Origin: Bradyrhizobium archetypum
Lineage (GTDB): Bacteria; Pseudomonadota; Alphaproteobacteria; Rhizobiales; Xanthobacteraceae
DNA length: 64,000 nucleotides
Assembly: GCF_013114835.1 (NCBI RefSeq)
Contig: NZ_JAAVLW010000012.1
Span: 1-64,000, forward strand
Direction of reading: 5' to 3'
How positions within the stretch are numbered: the stretch's first letter is position 1; each line of letters opens with the position of its first letter. This document shows, one piece after another, positions 1-8,736 of the stretch. The position numbers were made by a program, and so were the translations under genes. Under the pieces are notes generated by a model, which worked only from the letters and a program-made list of their open reading frames with translations, was not told where the DNA came from and did no database searches.

Positions 1-188
1 GTGACGATGCGGCCGCGCAGATTGAGCACGCCGGCGATCTCGGCAGACGACAGCGGCACCCGCGTCAGCCGTTCCGGCATGAACACGTCCTGGACGCGGG
101 AGATCGGCAGCCCGAACAATTGGCCGCCGATCACGGCGGTGACGTATTCGGCCACGGTGCCCTCGATGGTCTCGGTCTTGGTTGTCAT
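1..188 (-). CDS. cheW: CheW chemotaxis coupling protein, C-terminus outside window
   Basis: Adaptor that links chemoreceptors to the kinase CheA in the polar signalling array. The ATG is at 188 on the minus strand, and 62 codons are visible before the window edge cuts the gene. The visible part has the CheW core beginning: 'VIGGQLFGLPISRVQDV' followed by 'ITRVPLSSAEIAGVLNLRGRIV'-like sequence, i.e. the hydrophobic beta strands and the 'NLRG' turn conserved in CheW. The gene starts 32 bp after the cheA stop codon on the same strand, so both are probably in one transcript. The family call is secure; full length cannot be judged. Confidence 0.9.
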   Translation of the reverse strand, partial: MTTKTETIEGTVAEYVTAVIGGQLFGLPISRVQDVFMPERLTRVPLSSAEIAGVLNLRGRIV

Positions 189-220
189 ATGCAGTTACCT
201 TGTTTGAGCACGCTGATGCC

Positions 221-2941
221 CTAGGCCGCTTTCCGGGTGTCGGCGGTTTGTTCCTTGAGCGCCGCGATCAGGCCGGGCCGGTCGAACTTGGCGACGTAAT
301 CGTGGAAGCCGGCCTGCCGGCCGCGCTCGATCGCCGCCGGCGACACCAGCGAGGACAAAGCGATGATCGGCAGTTGGCTCAGATTGTTGTCGGAGCGGAT
401 CGTCTCGGCGAACTCGAAGCCGTTCATGTCCGGCATCTCGATGTCGGTCAGCACCACGTCAAAGCTCTGGCCGGAGCGCAGCGCGGTGAGCCCCTCCTGG
501 GCGTTGACGGCAACCCGCACCTTGTAGCCGGCGGCCTTCAACACCGGCGCCAGCATGTTGCGGAAGAATGCGGAGTCGTCGACCAACAGCACCGACTGCG
601 CGGTGGAGGACGCCCGCATCTCCTTGCGCGAGAACCAGTCGGCAAACGCCATCGGCAGGAAGTGGCCGACGTCGATCACCTCGGTGGCCTGGCCCTTGAT
701 CACGGCCGAGCCCAGGATGCCGTCGGCCTGGCCGGCGACCTCGATGTGCAGCCGCTCCTCGACGATATCGATGATCTCGTCGACCACGAGCCCCATCGAG
801 CGGCCATCGTCGGCGAACACCAGGATCGGCTGCGCGCCGGAGGTCTGCACGCTGACCCCGGCCATCTGCACCAACGGCATCAGCTGGTCGCGGTACTGCA
901 CCATGTAGCGGCCGTTGGAGAGCTCGATCTTGTCGGTGGCGATCTCCTCCAGCCGGGTAACGAGGCCGAGCGGCACCGCCTTGGGCTGCGCGGAGCCGGC
1001 GCGGAACACCAACAGCGAGGTCAGCTGTTCGCCGGACATCGCGTGCGCCGCGGCGGCCTCATCGGCCATCTCATGGGCCGAGGCGCCGGAGGCGCCGAGC
1101 GCCTTGGCAATGCCGTTGGGGTCGATGATCATGATCACCGCGCCATCGCCCAGAATGGTGTTGCCGGAGAACATGTCGATGTGCCGCAGCTTGGTCGACA
1201 TCGGCTTGACCACGATCTCCTCGGTGTGGAACACGCCGTCGACCACGATGCCGAAGGTCTGGCTGCCGACCTGGGTGACCACGATGAAGCCGTTCTCGGG
1301 GTCCGAGGACGAGCCGTCGTCGATCTTCAAGAGCTTCTTCAGGTGCATCAGCGGCAGCAGCTTGTTGCGCAGCCGCAAGACCGCGGTGTCCTTGATGCGC
1401 TCGATGCGGTGCTCGGAATTGGCCCGCGCCCGGACCAGCTCGACAACAGACAATTGCGGGATCGCAAAGCGGTCGCCGCCGGCTTCGACGATCAGCGCCG
1501 AGACGATCGCCAAGGTCAGCGGGATCTTGATGGTGACCGAAGAGCCCTCGCCGGCGACGCTCTTGATGTCGATGGTGCCGCCGATCTGGTCGATATTGGT
1601 GCGCACCACGTCCATGCCGACGCCGCGGCCGGAGACCGAGGTGACCTGCGCGGCGGTGGAGAAGCCCGGCGCGAAGATGAACTTGTGGATCTGGGCTTCG
1701 GTCATCTTCTCCAGCTCGGCCTCGGTGACGAGACCGTTCTGCAGCGCCTTGGCCTTGATCCGCTCGGTGTTCAGACCTCGACCGTTGTCGGCGATGCAGA
1801 TGATGATGTGGCCGCCCTCGTGATAGGCCGACAACCGGATGGTGCCCTGCTCGCCCTTGCCGGCGGCGAGCCGCTCGGCCGGGGTCTCCAGGCCGTGGTC
1901 GGCGGAGTTGCGCACCATGTGGGTCAAGGGGTCCTTGATCAGATCGAGCACCTGGCGGTCGAGCTCGGTGTCGGCGCCGTGCATCTCCAGCTCGATCTGC
2001 TTGCCGAGTTCGCCGGAGAGGTCGCGGACGATGCGCGGCAGCTTCTGCCAGGCATTGCCGATCGGCTGCATCCGCGTCTTCATGACGCCTTCCTGCAGCT
2101 CGGCGGTGACGTTGGAGAGCCGCTGCAGCGGCACCTTGAACTCGGTGTCCTCGTTGCGGCGGGAGATTTCCAGGAGCTGGTTGCGGGTCAACACCAGCTC
2201 GGAGACCATGGTCATCAGGTGTTCGAGCGTGTCGACGTTGACGCGGATCGACTGGTTGGCGATCTTGTCGGCGACCTCGCCGTCGGCATCCATGGCAAGC
2301 GGCTTCCGGACCGGCTTTGCCTTTACTTCCTTGGCGTCCGGCGCCGGCGCAGCCTTGGTGACAGGTGCCGGCGCCACTTCGGTCGCGGTCTCGCGGAAGG
2401 CGCGCTCGAGGTCGTCGAGCGAAACTTCGCCCGGACGCAACGGGCGTTCCAACACCTGATCGACCAGCGTGCCCCTGACAACTTCTTGGGCCATCGCGGG
2501 CGCGACCGGCGGCGCCGCCACGACGGGCGCAGGCGCGGGTTCAGGGGGCGCTTCCGCCGCATGGTGACCACTTTCGGCCATCGCATGCAGCTTCTCGATC
2601 AGGTCTTCGTCGGTGCCCTCGGGCTCGGTCTCGGTCGCTTCCAGGCCGGCGAGGATTTCCTTGATGCGGTCAATGCTCGACAGGATCAGCGTCACGGCTT
2701 CGGCCTTGACCGGCATGCCGTCGCGGAATTTGCCCATCAGGGTCTCGCCGGCATGGGCCAGCGCTTCCAGCCGCGGCAGGCCTAGGAAGCCGCAGGTGCC
2801 CTTGATGGTGTGGACCAGGCGGAAGATGTTATCCAGGATCTTCGCGTCGCTCGGGTCCTGCTCGAACCGCACCAACTGATTGTCGACCGTGTCCAGGCTC
2901 TCGCTGGTCTCCGTCAGGAACTCCCGCAACAGGTCATCCAT
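221..2941 (-). CDS. cheA: Hybrid chemotaxis histidine kinase CheA with C-terminal receiver
   Basis: Autophosphorylating kinase of the chemotaxis array (906 aa). Order of domains: HPt domain with phospho-accepting His44 in 'LVHTIKGTCGFLG'; an Ala/Pro-rich linker (about 120-215); dimerisation and HATPase domain with the N-box 'HMVRNSADHGLETP'; a CheW-like domain; a second CheW-like segment (about 620-765, 'PLGLVTRLEEI...GLVVDEIIDIVEERL'); and a CheY-type receiver (about 782-895) with likely phospho-Asp833 in 'VLTDIEMPDMNG' and Lys885. The receiver and the second CheW-like unit make it longer than E. coli CheA (654 aa). cheW follows 32 bp downstream. A CCGTG-CTAA-TACGG palindrome lies 84 bp upstream. 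The start gives the standard 'MDDLLREFLTE' N-terminus. Confidence 0.95.
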   Translation of the reverse strand: MDDLLREFLTETSESLDTVDNQLVRFEQDPSDAKILDNIFRLVHTIKGTCGFLGLPRLEALAHAGETLMGKFRDGMPVKAEAVTLILSSIDRIKEILAGLEATETEPEGTDEDLIEKLHAMAESGHHAAEAPPEPAPAPVVAAPPVAPAMAQEVVRGTLVDQVLERPLRPGEVSLDDLERAFRETATEVAPAPVTKAAPAPDAKEVKAKPVRKPLAMDADGEVADKIANQSIRVNVDTLEHLMTMVSELVLTRNQLLEISRRNEDTEFKVPLQRLSNVTAELQEGVMKTRMQPIGNAWQKLPRIVRDLSGELGKQIELEMHGADTELDRQVLDLIKDPLTHMVRNSADHGLETPAERLAAGKGEQGTIRLSAYHEGGHIIICIADNGRGLNTERIKAKALQNGLVTEAELEKMTEAQIHKFIFAPGFSTAAQVTSVSGRGVGMDVVRTNIDQIGGTIDIKSVAGEGSSVTIKIPLTLAIVSALIVEAGGDRFAIPQLSVVELVRARANSEHRIERIKDTAVLRLRNKLLPLMHLKKLLKIDDGSSSDPENGFIVVTQVGSQTFGIVVDGVFHTEEIVVKPMSTKLRHIDMFSGNTILGDGAVIMIIDPNGIAKALGASGASAHEMADEAAAAHAMSGEQLTSLLVFRAGSAQPKAVPLGLVTRLEEIATDKIELSNGRYMVQYRDQLMPLVQMAGVSVQTSGAQPILVFADDGRSMGLVVDEIIDIVEERLHIEVAGQADGILGSAVIKGQATEVIDVGHFLPMAFADWFSRKEMRASSTAQSVLLVDDSAFFRNMLAPVLKAAGYKVRVAVNAQEGLTALRSGQSFDVVLTDIEMPDMNGFEFAETIRSDNNLSQLPIIALSSLVSPAAIERGRQAGFHDYVAKFDRPGLIAALKEQTADTRKAA

Positions 2942-3024
2942 ATGAGCACGCCTTCTAGAAATTCAGATACTGGTCTTCTCCAGAAATACCCCTTGGGTTT
3001 TCACGGCTGCGTTAATTTCACCGT

Positions 3025-3038
3025 CCGTGCTAATACGG
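3025..3038. promoter_or_regulatory. CCGTA-N4-TACGG palindrome, copy 1 (upstream of cheA)
   Basis: Reads CCGTGCTAATACGG: arms CCGTG and TACGG around spacer CTAA, with one mismatch from perfect symmetry. It sits 84 bp before the cheA start, in the cheA-flagellin intergenic region. Four related sites occur at 5624, 7932, 8658 and 13176. It is a candidate operator; I do not recognise the binding protein. Confidence 0.5.
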
Positions 3039-3150
3039 ATATGGTGAATAATTTCGTGAGCTGTGCGTTTGCGCTGATGCGACTGCGCGATCGAGAGACG
3101 ATCGACGACGCGCATCTCGTGCGGGATGACAAATATTGAACGCTCATAAA

Positions 3151-3178
3151 AAAACGGCGGGGATATCCCCGCCGTTTT
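3151..3178 (-). terminator. Rho-independent terminator of the flagellin gene
   Basis: A GC-rich hairpin with arms CGGCGGGGAT and ATCCCCGCCG lies 20 bp past the flagellin stop. On the minus strand it is followed by a run of seven T residues, the standard intrinsic terminator. It separates the flagellin transcript from cheA. Confidence 0.85.
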
Positions 3179-3198
3179 GATCTTGTATCTGGCGCTTA

Positions 3199-5478
3199 TT
3201 AGCGGAGCAACTGCAGCACGCTCTGCTGGCTCTGGTTGGCCAGCGCCAGCGCGGACACCGCGATCGACTGGCGGGTCGACAGCGCCTGGCTGTTCGCCGC
3301 TTCCTCGTTGGTGTCGGCCAGCGTCAGGTTCGACGAGCCGGTCTGCAGCACGTTGATCAGGTTCTTCGAGAAGTCCTGACGGATCTGCACGATCGACAAG
3401 TTCGAACCCAAGGCAGAAGCCTGGGAGCGCAGCAGCGTCGAGGCCGAGCTCAGGTTGGTGATAACCTTGTTGGTGGCGGCATTGTCGATGAAGTCGACGC
3501 CGCTCGTCAGGTTCGCCAGGCCGAGACCCGCGGCATCAAAGTTGACGCCGGTGATGCTCAGGGTCGACTTGCCGGTTTCGTTGAACGTCAGCTTGAGCTG
3601 ATCGCCGCCCAGCAGGTTGACGCCGTTGAACGACGCGTCCTGTGCAGTGGTGGTGATCTGGGCCAGGATGCCGTTGAACTGGTTGACCAGACCGCTGCGA
3701 ACCGTCTGCGCCGTAACGTCGACCACTGGAGCCGTCGCGGTCGTGAAGCTGATCGCGCTGGTGACCGTGCCGCCGATCGCGCCGCCCGACGTCGCCGAAC
3801 CGATCGTGGTCGATGCATAGTCGTTGGTGGCGGAGATCGTCAGCTTGCCGGTCGAGTCCAGTGTTGCGTTCAGGTTGTTGGCCAGAAGCGCGGCGTTGAG
3901 CTGGTCGAGCGTCTTGACCGTGCCGTTGCTGCCGTCGCCGAAGGTGACGTTGACCGCCGTGCCGCCATTGAAGGAGGAGAACGTCAAGGTCTTGCCGGAA
4001 AGGCTGCCGGGCACCGCCGTGCGGCCCGCGGTGAAGCTGGTGTCCGTTCCGGTCGCGCCGGTCAAGCCCAGGGAAGCCAGCGCATTGCCGGTGCCCGTGA
4101 TTGACAGATCGTTCGCCGTACCCGTGCTGATCTTCAGGGTGCCGTTCGCCGCGATCGTCGAAGCCGTTCCTCCGGCCGCGGTGGTGATGGTCGCATTGCC
4201 GCCCGAAATGCTCGCGGTCTTGGTGCCAGTCGCCAGATCGATCGCGGTCAGGACGTCGGCGACGGTACCACCCTGCAGGAAGATGGTGGAATTGCCGTTG
4301 CCGTCGGTGATAGCGTTGGTATTGAAGACGCCCGAACCGGTCGGAACCGCACCCTCAGCGGCGGCGTTCTGATTCTTGAACGTGATGGTCTTGCCATTGA
4401 CGATCAGGGTCGAGCCGTCCGTGATCAGGTTGCCGAGACTGGCGGCGCCGGTCGCACGAGCGGCCGTAAGCGTCGTGTTGCCGGAACCAACGGCAGTCGT
4501 AACCTTGAGTGCGGCGAGGCTGTCAGCCTTGCCCGTGATCGAAAGATCGGCACCGGTTGAGCTCCGGAGAGTCACGACGCCGCCGGTGATGTTGCTCGCC
4601 GTACCGGCCAAGGTAGCCGTGCCGGCCGAGACCGAATCGACGTACTGCGCACCGCTCGCGAGATCGAAGGCATTGAGGAGGTCGCCGACATCCGCGGCCG
4701 AGTTCGTTGTGGCGGGGTCGCCGAGGTAGACGGTCGAGTTGCCGTTTCCATCGGTGACAACGTTACCCACTCTGCTTTGTCCGGCGGAAAGCGCAGTGGT
4801 AGCCGGAACAGCAGCCCCCTTGATCGTGATCGTCTTGCCATTGACGGTGAAGACGTCGCCATCGCGGAATGATGTCGCAGCCTGAGTCGTGAGACCTGCA
4901 GTGCCGCCGCCGCCCGGACCGTAAAGCTTGGTGGCAGTCGTGATTTGTGCAGGAGCGGTGGCGTTGTCCGAAACTGCACCCGAACCTACCAGCGTTCCGA
5001 CCGCGGCGCCAAGGGTCGTGCCGGCCACAGCGGCGGTGGTGCCGCCAGCGGCGCCGGAATACAGGGCGTTGCTGGTTGCGACAGCGTTCGTGTAGGTCGT
5101 CGTGCCGCGCAAGTCAGCGGCGGTGGCGCCGGTGATCGTCGCGGAGACGTTCGACTTGGTGGAATAGCCGACCGCGCTCTGCAGCGCCTGGTTGGCGATC
5201 GATTTCGCGGTGTCGACCAGCTTCTGCAGCGAAGTGATGCCGGTGTTGGCGGCCTGCAGCACCTGCACGCCGTTGCCGATGCCATCCAGCAGATTGTTGA
5301 TGTCGGAAGCGCGCGAATCGAGAGACTGCGCGGTGAAGAAGTTGGTTGGGTTGTCGAGGGCCGTGTTGACCTTCTTGCCGGTGGCAAGGCGGTTCTGCGT
5401 GGTGGCGAGCAGATCAGCGGTCGACTGGAGGGAGAGGAGGTTCTGACGAACCGACGCGGAGAGGACAATGCCTGACAT
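3199..5478 (-). CDS. fliC: Flagellin, long form with internal repeat domains
   Basis: Flagellar filament subunit, exported by the flagellar type III system (no Sec signal). The N-terminal D0/D1 segment (residues 1-100, 'MSGIVLSASVRQNLLSLQ...LATGKKVNTALDNPTNFFTA') and C-terminal D1/D0 segment (about 620-759, ending 'ANQSQQSVLQLLR') are typical. The surface-exposed centre is greatly expanded to 759 aa in total. It holds two related units at about 204-325 and 351-475, each with 'V-NGKTIT-K', 'TDGNGNST' and 'DLSITG' motifs, matching what I know of DUF1522-type inserts in bradyrhizobial flagellins. An AAGGAAA ribosome site precedes the ATG. A palindrome lies 146 bp upstream. Long flagellins of this kind form the thick polar flagellum in Bradyrhizobium (family knowledge). 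Confidence 0.95.
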   Translation of the reverse strand: MSGIVLSASVRQNLLSLQSTADLLATTQNRLATGKKVNTALDNPTNFFTAQSLDSRASDINNLLDGIGNGVQVLQAANTGITSLQKLVDTAKSIANQALQSAVGYSTKSNVSATITGATAADLRGTTTYTNAVATSNALYSGAAGGTTAAVAGTTLGAAVGTLVGSGAVSDNATAPAQITTATKLYGPGGGGTAGLTTQAATSFRDGDVFTVNGKTITIKGAAVPATTALSAGQSRVGNVVTDGNGNSTVYLGDPATTNSAADVGDLLNAFDLASGAQYVDSVSAGTATLAGTASNITGGVVTLRSSTGADLSITGKADSLAALKVTTAVGSGNTTLTAARATGAASLGNLITDGSTLIVNGKTITFKNQNAAAEGAVPTGSGVFNTNAITDGNGNSTIFLQGGTVADVLTAIDLATGTKTASISGGNATITTAAGGTASTIAANGTLKISTGTANDLSITGTGNALASLGLTGATGTDTSFTAGRTAVPGSLSGKTLTFSSFNGGTAVNVTFGDGSNGTVKTLDQLNAALLANNLNATLDSTGKLTISATNDYASTTIGSATSGGAIGGTVTSAISFTTATAPVVDVTAQTVRSGLVNQFNGILAQITTTAQDASFNGVNLLGGDQLKLTFNETGKSTLSITGVNFDAAGLGLANLTSGVDFIDNAATNKVITNLSSASTLLRSQASALGSNLSIVQIRQDFSKNLINVLQTGSSNLTLADTNEEAANSQALSTRQSIAVSALALANQSQQSVLQLLR

Positions 5479-5623
5479 GTCTATTTCCTTCTGGTTTCGA
5501 AGCCATTTCTTTGGCCCTGCCAGCAGTACAGAGCGAGATTTAACAATGCCTCAACTTGACGGCTCTGATTTGCAGCAATCGGACACTGCACTGCCGATGG
5601 TTAAAGCGGACCTAAGCAGCAAA

Positions 5624-5637
5624 CCGTAAAAGTACGG
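5624..5637. promoter_or_regulatory. CCGTA-N4-TACGG palindrome, copy 2 (upstream of flagellin)
   Basis: Reads CCGTAAAAGTACGG; the symmetry extends to 7-bp arms, AACCGTA and TACGGTT, around AAAG. It lies 146 bp before the flagellin start. The same intergenic stretch also holds TTAA-N7-TCAA at 5540-5554, a one-mismatch version of a CtrA box. Candidate operator. Confidence 0.5.
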
Positions 5638-5754
5638 TTAAGCGGCTATGACCGCGGCTCGCAGATGTTCTGTCGATGGCTGCGGCGAGAAATTCGCCAG
5701 CCGCCAAAAGCATGATGAAATTAGATTTGATCGCGAGCACGAAGAAGGTGCGCT

Positions 5755-5922
5755 CCCTCTCCCGCTTGCGGGGGAGGGTTGGGGTGAGGGTGTCTCCGCG
5801 GGCGACACTGACAGAGTGGAGAGAGCGCCCACCCGGCGCTTCGCCATAGCCGAGGCTTTGCCTCGGCGTCTCAGAGGACGGCCACCAAAGGTGGCCTACG
5901 CCTCCCCCGCAAACGGGAGAGG
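5755..5922. repeat. REP-like palindromic repeat pair in 5479-5970 intergenic region
   Basis: Two facing GC-rich palindromes, at 5755-5777 (CCCTCTCCCGC ... GCGGGGGAGGG) and 5901-5922 (CCTCCCCCGC ... GGGAGAGG), bracket about 120 bp. This resembles the mosaic repetitive elements common in bradyrhizobial intergenic DNA. Open frames here follow the repeat and do not look like genes, so the roughly 490 bp between the flagellin start and the response regulator otherwise holds only the flagellin upstream region. Confidence 0.6.
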
Positions 5923-5970
5923 TGAAGCGGGTGTGCGGCGAACTTGATCGAACCAAAAAATCATCATGCG

Positions 5971-6387
5971 CTAGTTCGACCGGGCCGCGCCGCTGAAACG
6001 GGATCGCGCTTCAGCAAGGCATTCGTTGACCGCCGCAAGCAGTGCAGTCGGCGTGAACGGCTTGCGCAGGCAGCGGGTGGCGCCGAGTTCGAGCGCCATG
6101 CGCAAAAAGTCCGGCGCCGGCGAGTCGAGTTTGGCAAAGGCGTATCCCGACATGGCAATCAGCGGGATGGTCGGCGCGCGCTCGTGGAATATCCTGATGG
6201 ATTCGAAGCCGCGCATATGCGGCATGAAGATGTCGACAAGCATCAGGTCGAAGCCGGAGTCTTCCAGCGCGCGAAGCCCCGTGTCGCCGCCATCGGCTAT
6301 CGTGACTTCGAAGCCGTGACGTTCGAGACAGAGCTCGATGGCCGTGCAGACCAGAGGATCATCATCGACGATGAGAACGCGTGTCAT
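5971..6387 (-). CDS. Single-domain response regulator (receiver only)
   Basis: A 138-residue CheY-type receiver with no output domain. The acidic pocket is 'IVDDDP' (Asp8-Asp10), the phospho-Asp is Asp52 in 'MLVDIFMPHM', the switch Ser is in 'IAMSGYA', and Lys109 is in 'CLRKPF'. I chose the ATG at 6387 ('MTRVLIVDDD') because the receiver begins there; an upstream in-frame ATG at 6441 would add 18 non-conserved residues. It has no kinase next to it, so its partner is unknown. It lies between the flagellin and Crp/Fnr genes and may or may not belong to motility. Confidence 0.85.
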   Translation of the reverse strand: MTRVLIVDDDPLVCTAIELCLERHGFEVTIADGGDTGLRALEDSGFDLMLVDIFMPHMRGFESIRIFHERAPTIPLIAMSGYAFAKLDSPAPDFLRMALELGATRCLRKPFTPTALLAAVNECLAEARSRFSGAARSN

Positions 6388-7107
6388 GTCGGCCCCCGAA
6401 GCAGATAACGGACTCTTCAATCCACCATTCCTCCGTCGCAAGCGAAGCGGGGCTTTCTGCCGGCCGGTTCCACAAGCGGAACACCTCGCTTAGATTCGCG
6501 TGAAAGTTCCGCCCTGCGAATCAGCGCGTCGGGGATTTCCGCCCCAAGAGCGCCGCCCTGTCTGCCCTCCACGGTGTACAAATCAGGTTCCACAACCTTG
6601 CCGGCAGGACCCAGCAAATCCGTACTCGATCAAGCGCACGGGACTGTTGCTGATCTTCCCCTGAGTCCACGTCGCTAATGCCTGCCTCTCGAAATGTCGA
6701 ATTGGCGAGCGGCCCGCCCTGGCCGGAGCCGGCGCTTCAGCGCACCATTTCATCTTGCCCATGGCGGCGCATCGGTGATGATGGCCCTGCCGGTTGGGCA
6801 AGTTCGGAAGCTGCGACAGACAGCGGAGGCCAATGCGTTTGCCGTAACGCCGGGCGCGGCGGCACATTATCGGTTTCGCGCTGCCAAGACCGAGCCGTTC
6901 ACTTCAAAATGTCCGCCGGCGCGGCGGTTGCGTCGATGGGCCGGCCTGATGGCGCATGCCATATGCAGCGAAGCCGATCCGGCCCCTATCGCGTGCGTCC
7001 ATTTGCCAATTTTTCTTGCCAATGAAATGTGCAAGGATCATCCTACATTTCGGATTGTGCGCAGCAGACGCAAGAGACCGGCTTGGCCCGTAAGGCAGGA
7101 GGCTGCT
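6388..7107. other. Long intergenic region without a convincing gene
   Basis: About 720 bp separate the divergent response regulator and Crp/Fnr genes. A plus-strand frame is open from 6694 into the regulator, but its residues before 7108 show no recognisable domain and are rich in Arg, Ala and Pro as expected of out-of-gene GC-rich DNA. The last part holds a direct repeat TTGCCAAT at 7003-7010 and 7016-7023, which could be a protein-binding site for the gene downstream. Confidence 0.5.
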
Positions 7108-7833
7108 TTGGATTCAGCCCCTCGTTCTCCGAATGGATTTTTGTCATCGCTGACCGCGGACGACTTCGAACTGATCCGTCCGCATCTGCGTCCCGCCGAT
7201 CTCAGCCAGGATATGGTGCTGGTCGAAGTCGACGAAACGCTCAAACGTGCATATCTCCCGCACAAGGGCGTGATCTCGCTCGTCGTCAAGCTTGCGCGCG
7301 GCGAGCACGTCCAGATCGCGATGATCGGCCGCGACAGCATCTTCGGTGCATTCGCCGCGCTCGGCGATGCGGTCGCGCTGAACAGCGCCGTCGTGCTGGT
7401 GCCGGGCGCAGCCTCAACGATCGATCTCGACCAGCTTCGTATTGCCGCAGACCAGAGCACAACGTTGCGTACCGCGCTGGTGCGGCACGGCCTCGCCGTC
7501 TATGCGCAAATCCAGCAGACTGCCGGCTGCAATGCTTCGCATACGGTGGAATCCCGGCTGGCGCGATGCCTGCTGCATACGCGCGACCTTTCCGGCAGCG
7601 ACAAGATCGTCCTGACCCAGGAAGCCATGGCCCAGATGATAGGGGCGCGCCGCAACAGCGTTTCACTGGTGGCCAACACGCTGCAGCAGGCGAACTTCAT
7701 TCACTACAGCCGCGGGCATATCGAAATCACCAACGTGGACGGCCTGATCAAAACGTCCTGCGAGTGCTACGCGACGGTCACGGCGCAGTATACTAGGCTG
7801 CTGCATCCGCGCATGCACAGCGCGGCCGCATGA
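7108..7833 (+). CDS. Crp/Fnr-family transcriptional regulator
   Basis: Cytoplasmic DNA-binding regulator of 241 aa. An N-terminal cyclic-nucleotide-binding-like beta barrel ('LSQDMVLVEVDETLKRAYLPHKGVISLV') is followed by a dimerisation helix and a C-terminal winged helix with the recognition segment 'LTQEAMAQMIGARRNSVSLVANTLQQ'. There is no N-terminal Cys cluster of the FNR type. The start is a TTG: AGGAGG at 7097-7102 sits 5 nt before it, whereas upstream starts in the frame have no such site. This subgroup is common and multi-copy in bradyrhizobia. The effector and targets are not visible from sequence. Confidence 0.85.
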   Translation: MDSAPRSPNGFLSSLTADDFELIRPHLRPADLSQDMVLVEVDETLKRAYLPHKGVISLVVKLARGEHVQIAMIGRDSIFGAFAALGDAVALNSAVVLVPGAASTIDLDQLRIAADQSTTLRTALVRHGLAVYAQIQQTAGCNASHTVESRLARCLLHTRDLSGSDKIVLTQEAMAQMIGARRNSVSLVANTLQQANFIHYSRGHIEITNVDGLIKTSCECYATVTAQYTRLLHPRMHSAAA

Positions 7834-7931
7834 CCGCTTTCCGCGCCGTCGACGGCGACCCGCAACCCGATCTCTGATATGCATCGCATCGCCGTTGCGC
7901 GCGAGAATTGTGCCACGTTCCCGGCACTTCA

Positions 7932-7945
7932 CCGTATTAATACGG
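7932..7945. promoter_or_regulatory. CCGTA-N4-TACGG palindrome, copy 3 (upstream of cheY)
   Basis: A perfect 14-bp palindrome, CCGTATTAATACGG, 178 bp before the cheY start in the gap after the Crp/Fnr gene. It is the most symmetrical of five related sites and so the best anchor for the consensus. Confidence 0.55.
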
Positions 7946-8122
7946 CTAAATGTGGCGGCTGCGGCATCTCAACCGGCTCGAATTAACGCGCTGTTCAACG
8001 AGCCCTGATAGTTGTCGCAGTGCTGACGGGTGCGGGCTCGAGTAGAAGCAATCGAGAATCTTTCGCGCGCCACGCGCATTCACCTGTGTTCGGCGGCGTG
8101 CTGCTTGCGCGGAGTAACAAAC

Positions 8123-8515
8123 ATGGCTTTTGACTTGTCGATGCCGATCCTGGTGGTCGATGATTACAGCACCATGATCCGCATCATCCGCAACCTTCTC
8201 AAGCAACTCGGATTCGAGAATGTCGACGAGGCCAGCGACGGATCGGCGGCACTCGCCAAGATGCAGACCAAGCGATATGGCCTCGTGATTTCCGACTGGA
8301 ATATGGAGCCGATGACCGGCTACGAGCTGCTCAAGGAAGTCCGCGCCAGCCCGGAATTCTCCAAGACGCCCTTCATCATGATCACGGCGGAATCCAAGAC
8401 TGAGAACGTCATCGCCGCGAAGAAGGCCGGCGTCAACAATTACATCGTCAAGCCGTTCAACGCCGCAACGCTGAAGACCAAGATGGAAGCCGTGTTTCCC
8501 GACGCTGCCGGTTGA
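8123..8515 (+). CDS. cheY: CheY chemotaxis response regulator
   Basis: A 130-residue receiver that, when phosphorylated, would bind the flagellar motor switch. Asp13/Asp14 in 'LVVDDYSTM' form the metal pocket, Asp58 in 'VISDWNMEPMTG' is the phosphorylation site, and Thr88 and Lys110 ('YIVKPF') complete the active site. 'WNMEPMTGYELLKEVR' is the characteristic CheY signature. The ATG at 8123 follows GGAG with an 8-nt gap. The gene stands alone rather than in the cheAW operon. A perfect CCGTA-N4-TACGG palindrome upstream links it to flagellin and cheA. Confidence 0.92.
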   Translation: MAFDLSMPILVVDDYSTMIRIIRNLLKQLGFENVDEASDGSAALAKMQTKRYGLVISDWNMEPMTGYELLKEVRASPEFSKTPFIMITAESKTENVIAAKKAGVNNYIVKPFNAATLKTKMEAVFPDAAG

Positions 8516-8657
8516 CATCGCGCCGCGAGCGCCGTCGCGCTCAAAGCCGCGCCCGTATCCGGCCATCCGCGCGACGCTGATGCAACGAAATGCGCGAGGC
8601 GCACGAGAATTCTTCTGAAGAGCCGACCTGGTTCACTTCCCTGCAGATGCACCTTAG

Positions 8658-8671
8658 CCGTACTTCTACGG
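8658..8671. promoter_or_regulatory. CCGTA-N4-TACGG palindrome, copy 4 (upstream of small gene at 8737)
   Basis: Reads CCGTACTTCTACGG: perfect 5-bp arms around CTTC, 66 bp before the 81-codon gene at 8737. It shares arms and spacing with the cheA, flagellin, cheY and 13176 sites. Confidence 0.5.
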
Positions 8672-8736
8672 TTTGAAATTTTCACTTCCGGATAACGCTG
8701 ACAGAGGATAGTTGCCTGGATCAAGGGAGTGCCCTC

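Noticed and set aside
182..2785. Long 867-codon plus-strand open frame opposite cheA
   Set aside because: It is the antisense shadow of cheA in GC-rich DNA: Arg/His/Asp-rich, no domain motifs, while the minus strand encodes a full CheA.
5540..5554. TTAA-N7-TCAA upstream of flagellin as CtrA box
   Set aside because: One half-site is mismatched; kept only as a remark because near-matches of this kind are frequent by chance.
5612..5956. 114-codon minus-strand open frame
   Set aside because: It runs through the REP-like repeat (5755-5922); frames of this kind recur wherever the repeat occurs and have no protein character.
6694..7107. In-frame upstream extension of the Crp/Fnr gene
   Set aside because: No domain, biased composition, and a clear AGGAGG lies before the TTG at 7108.
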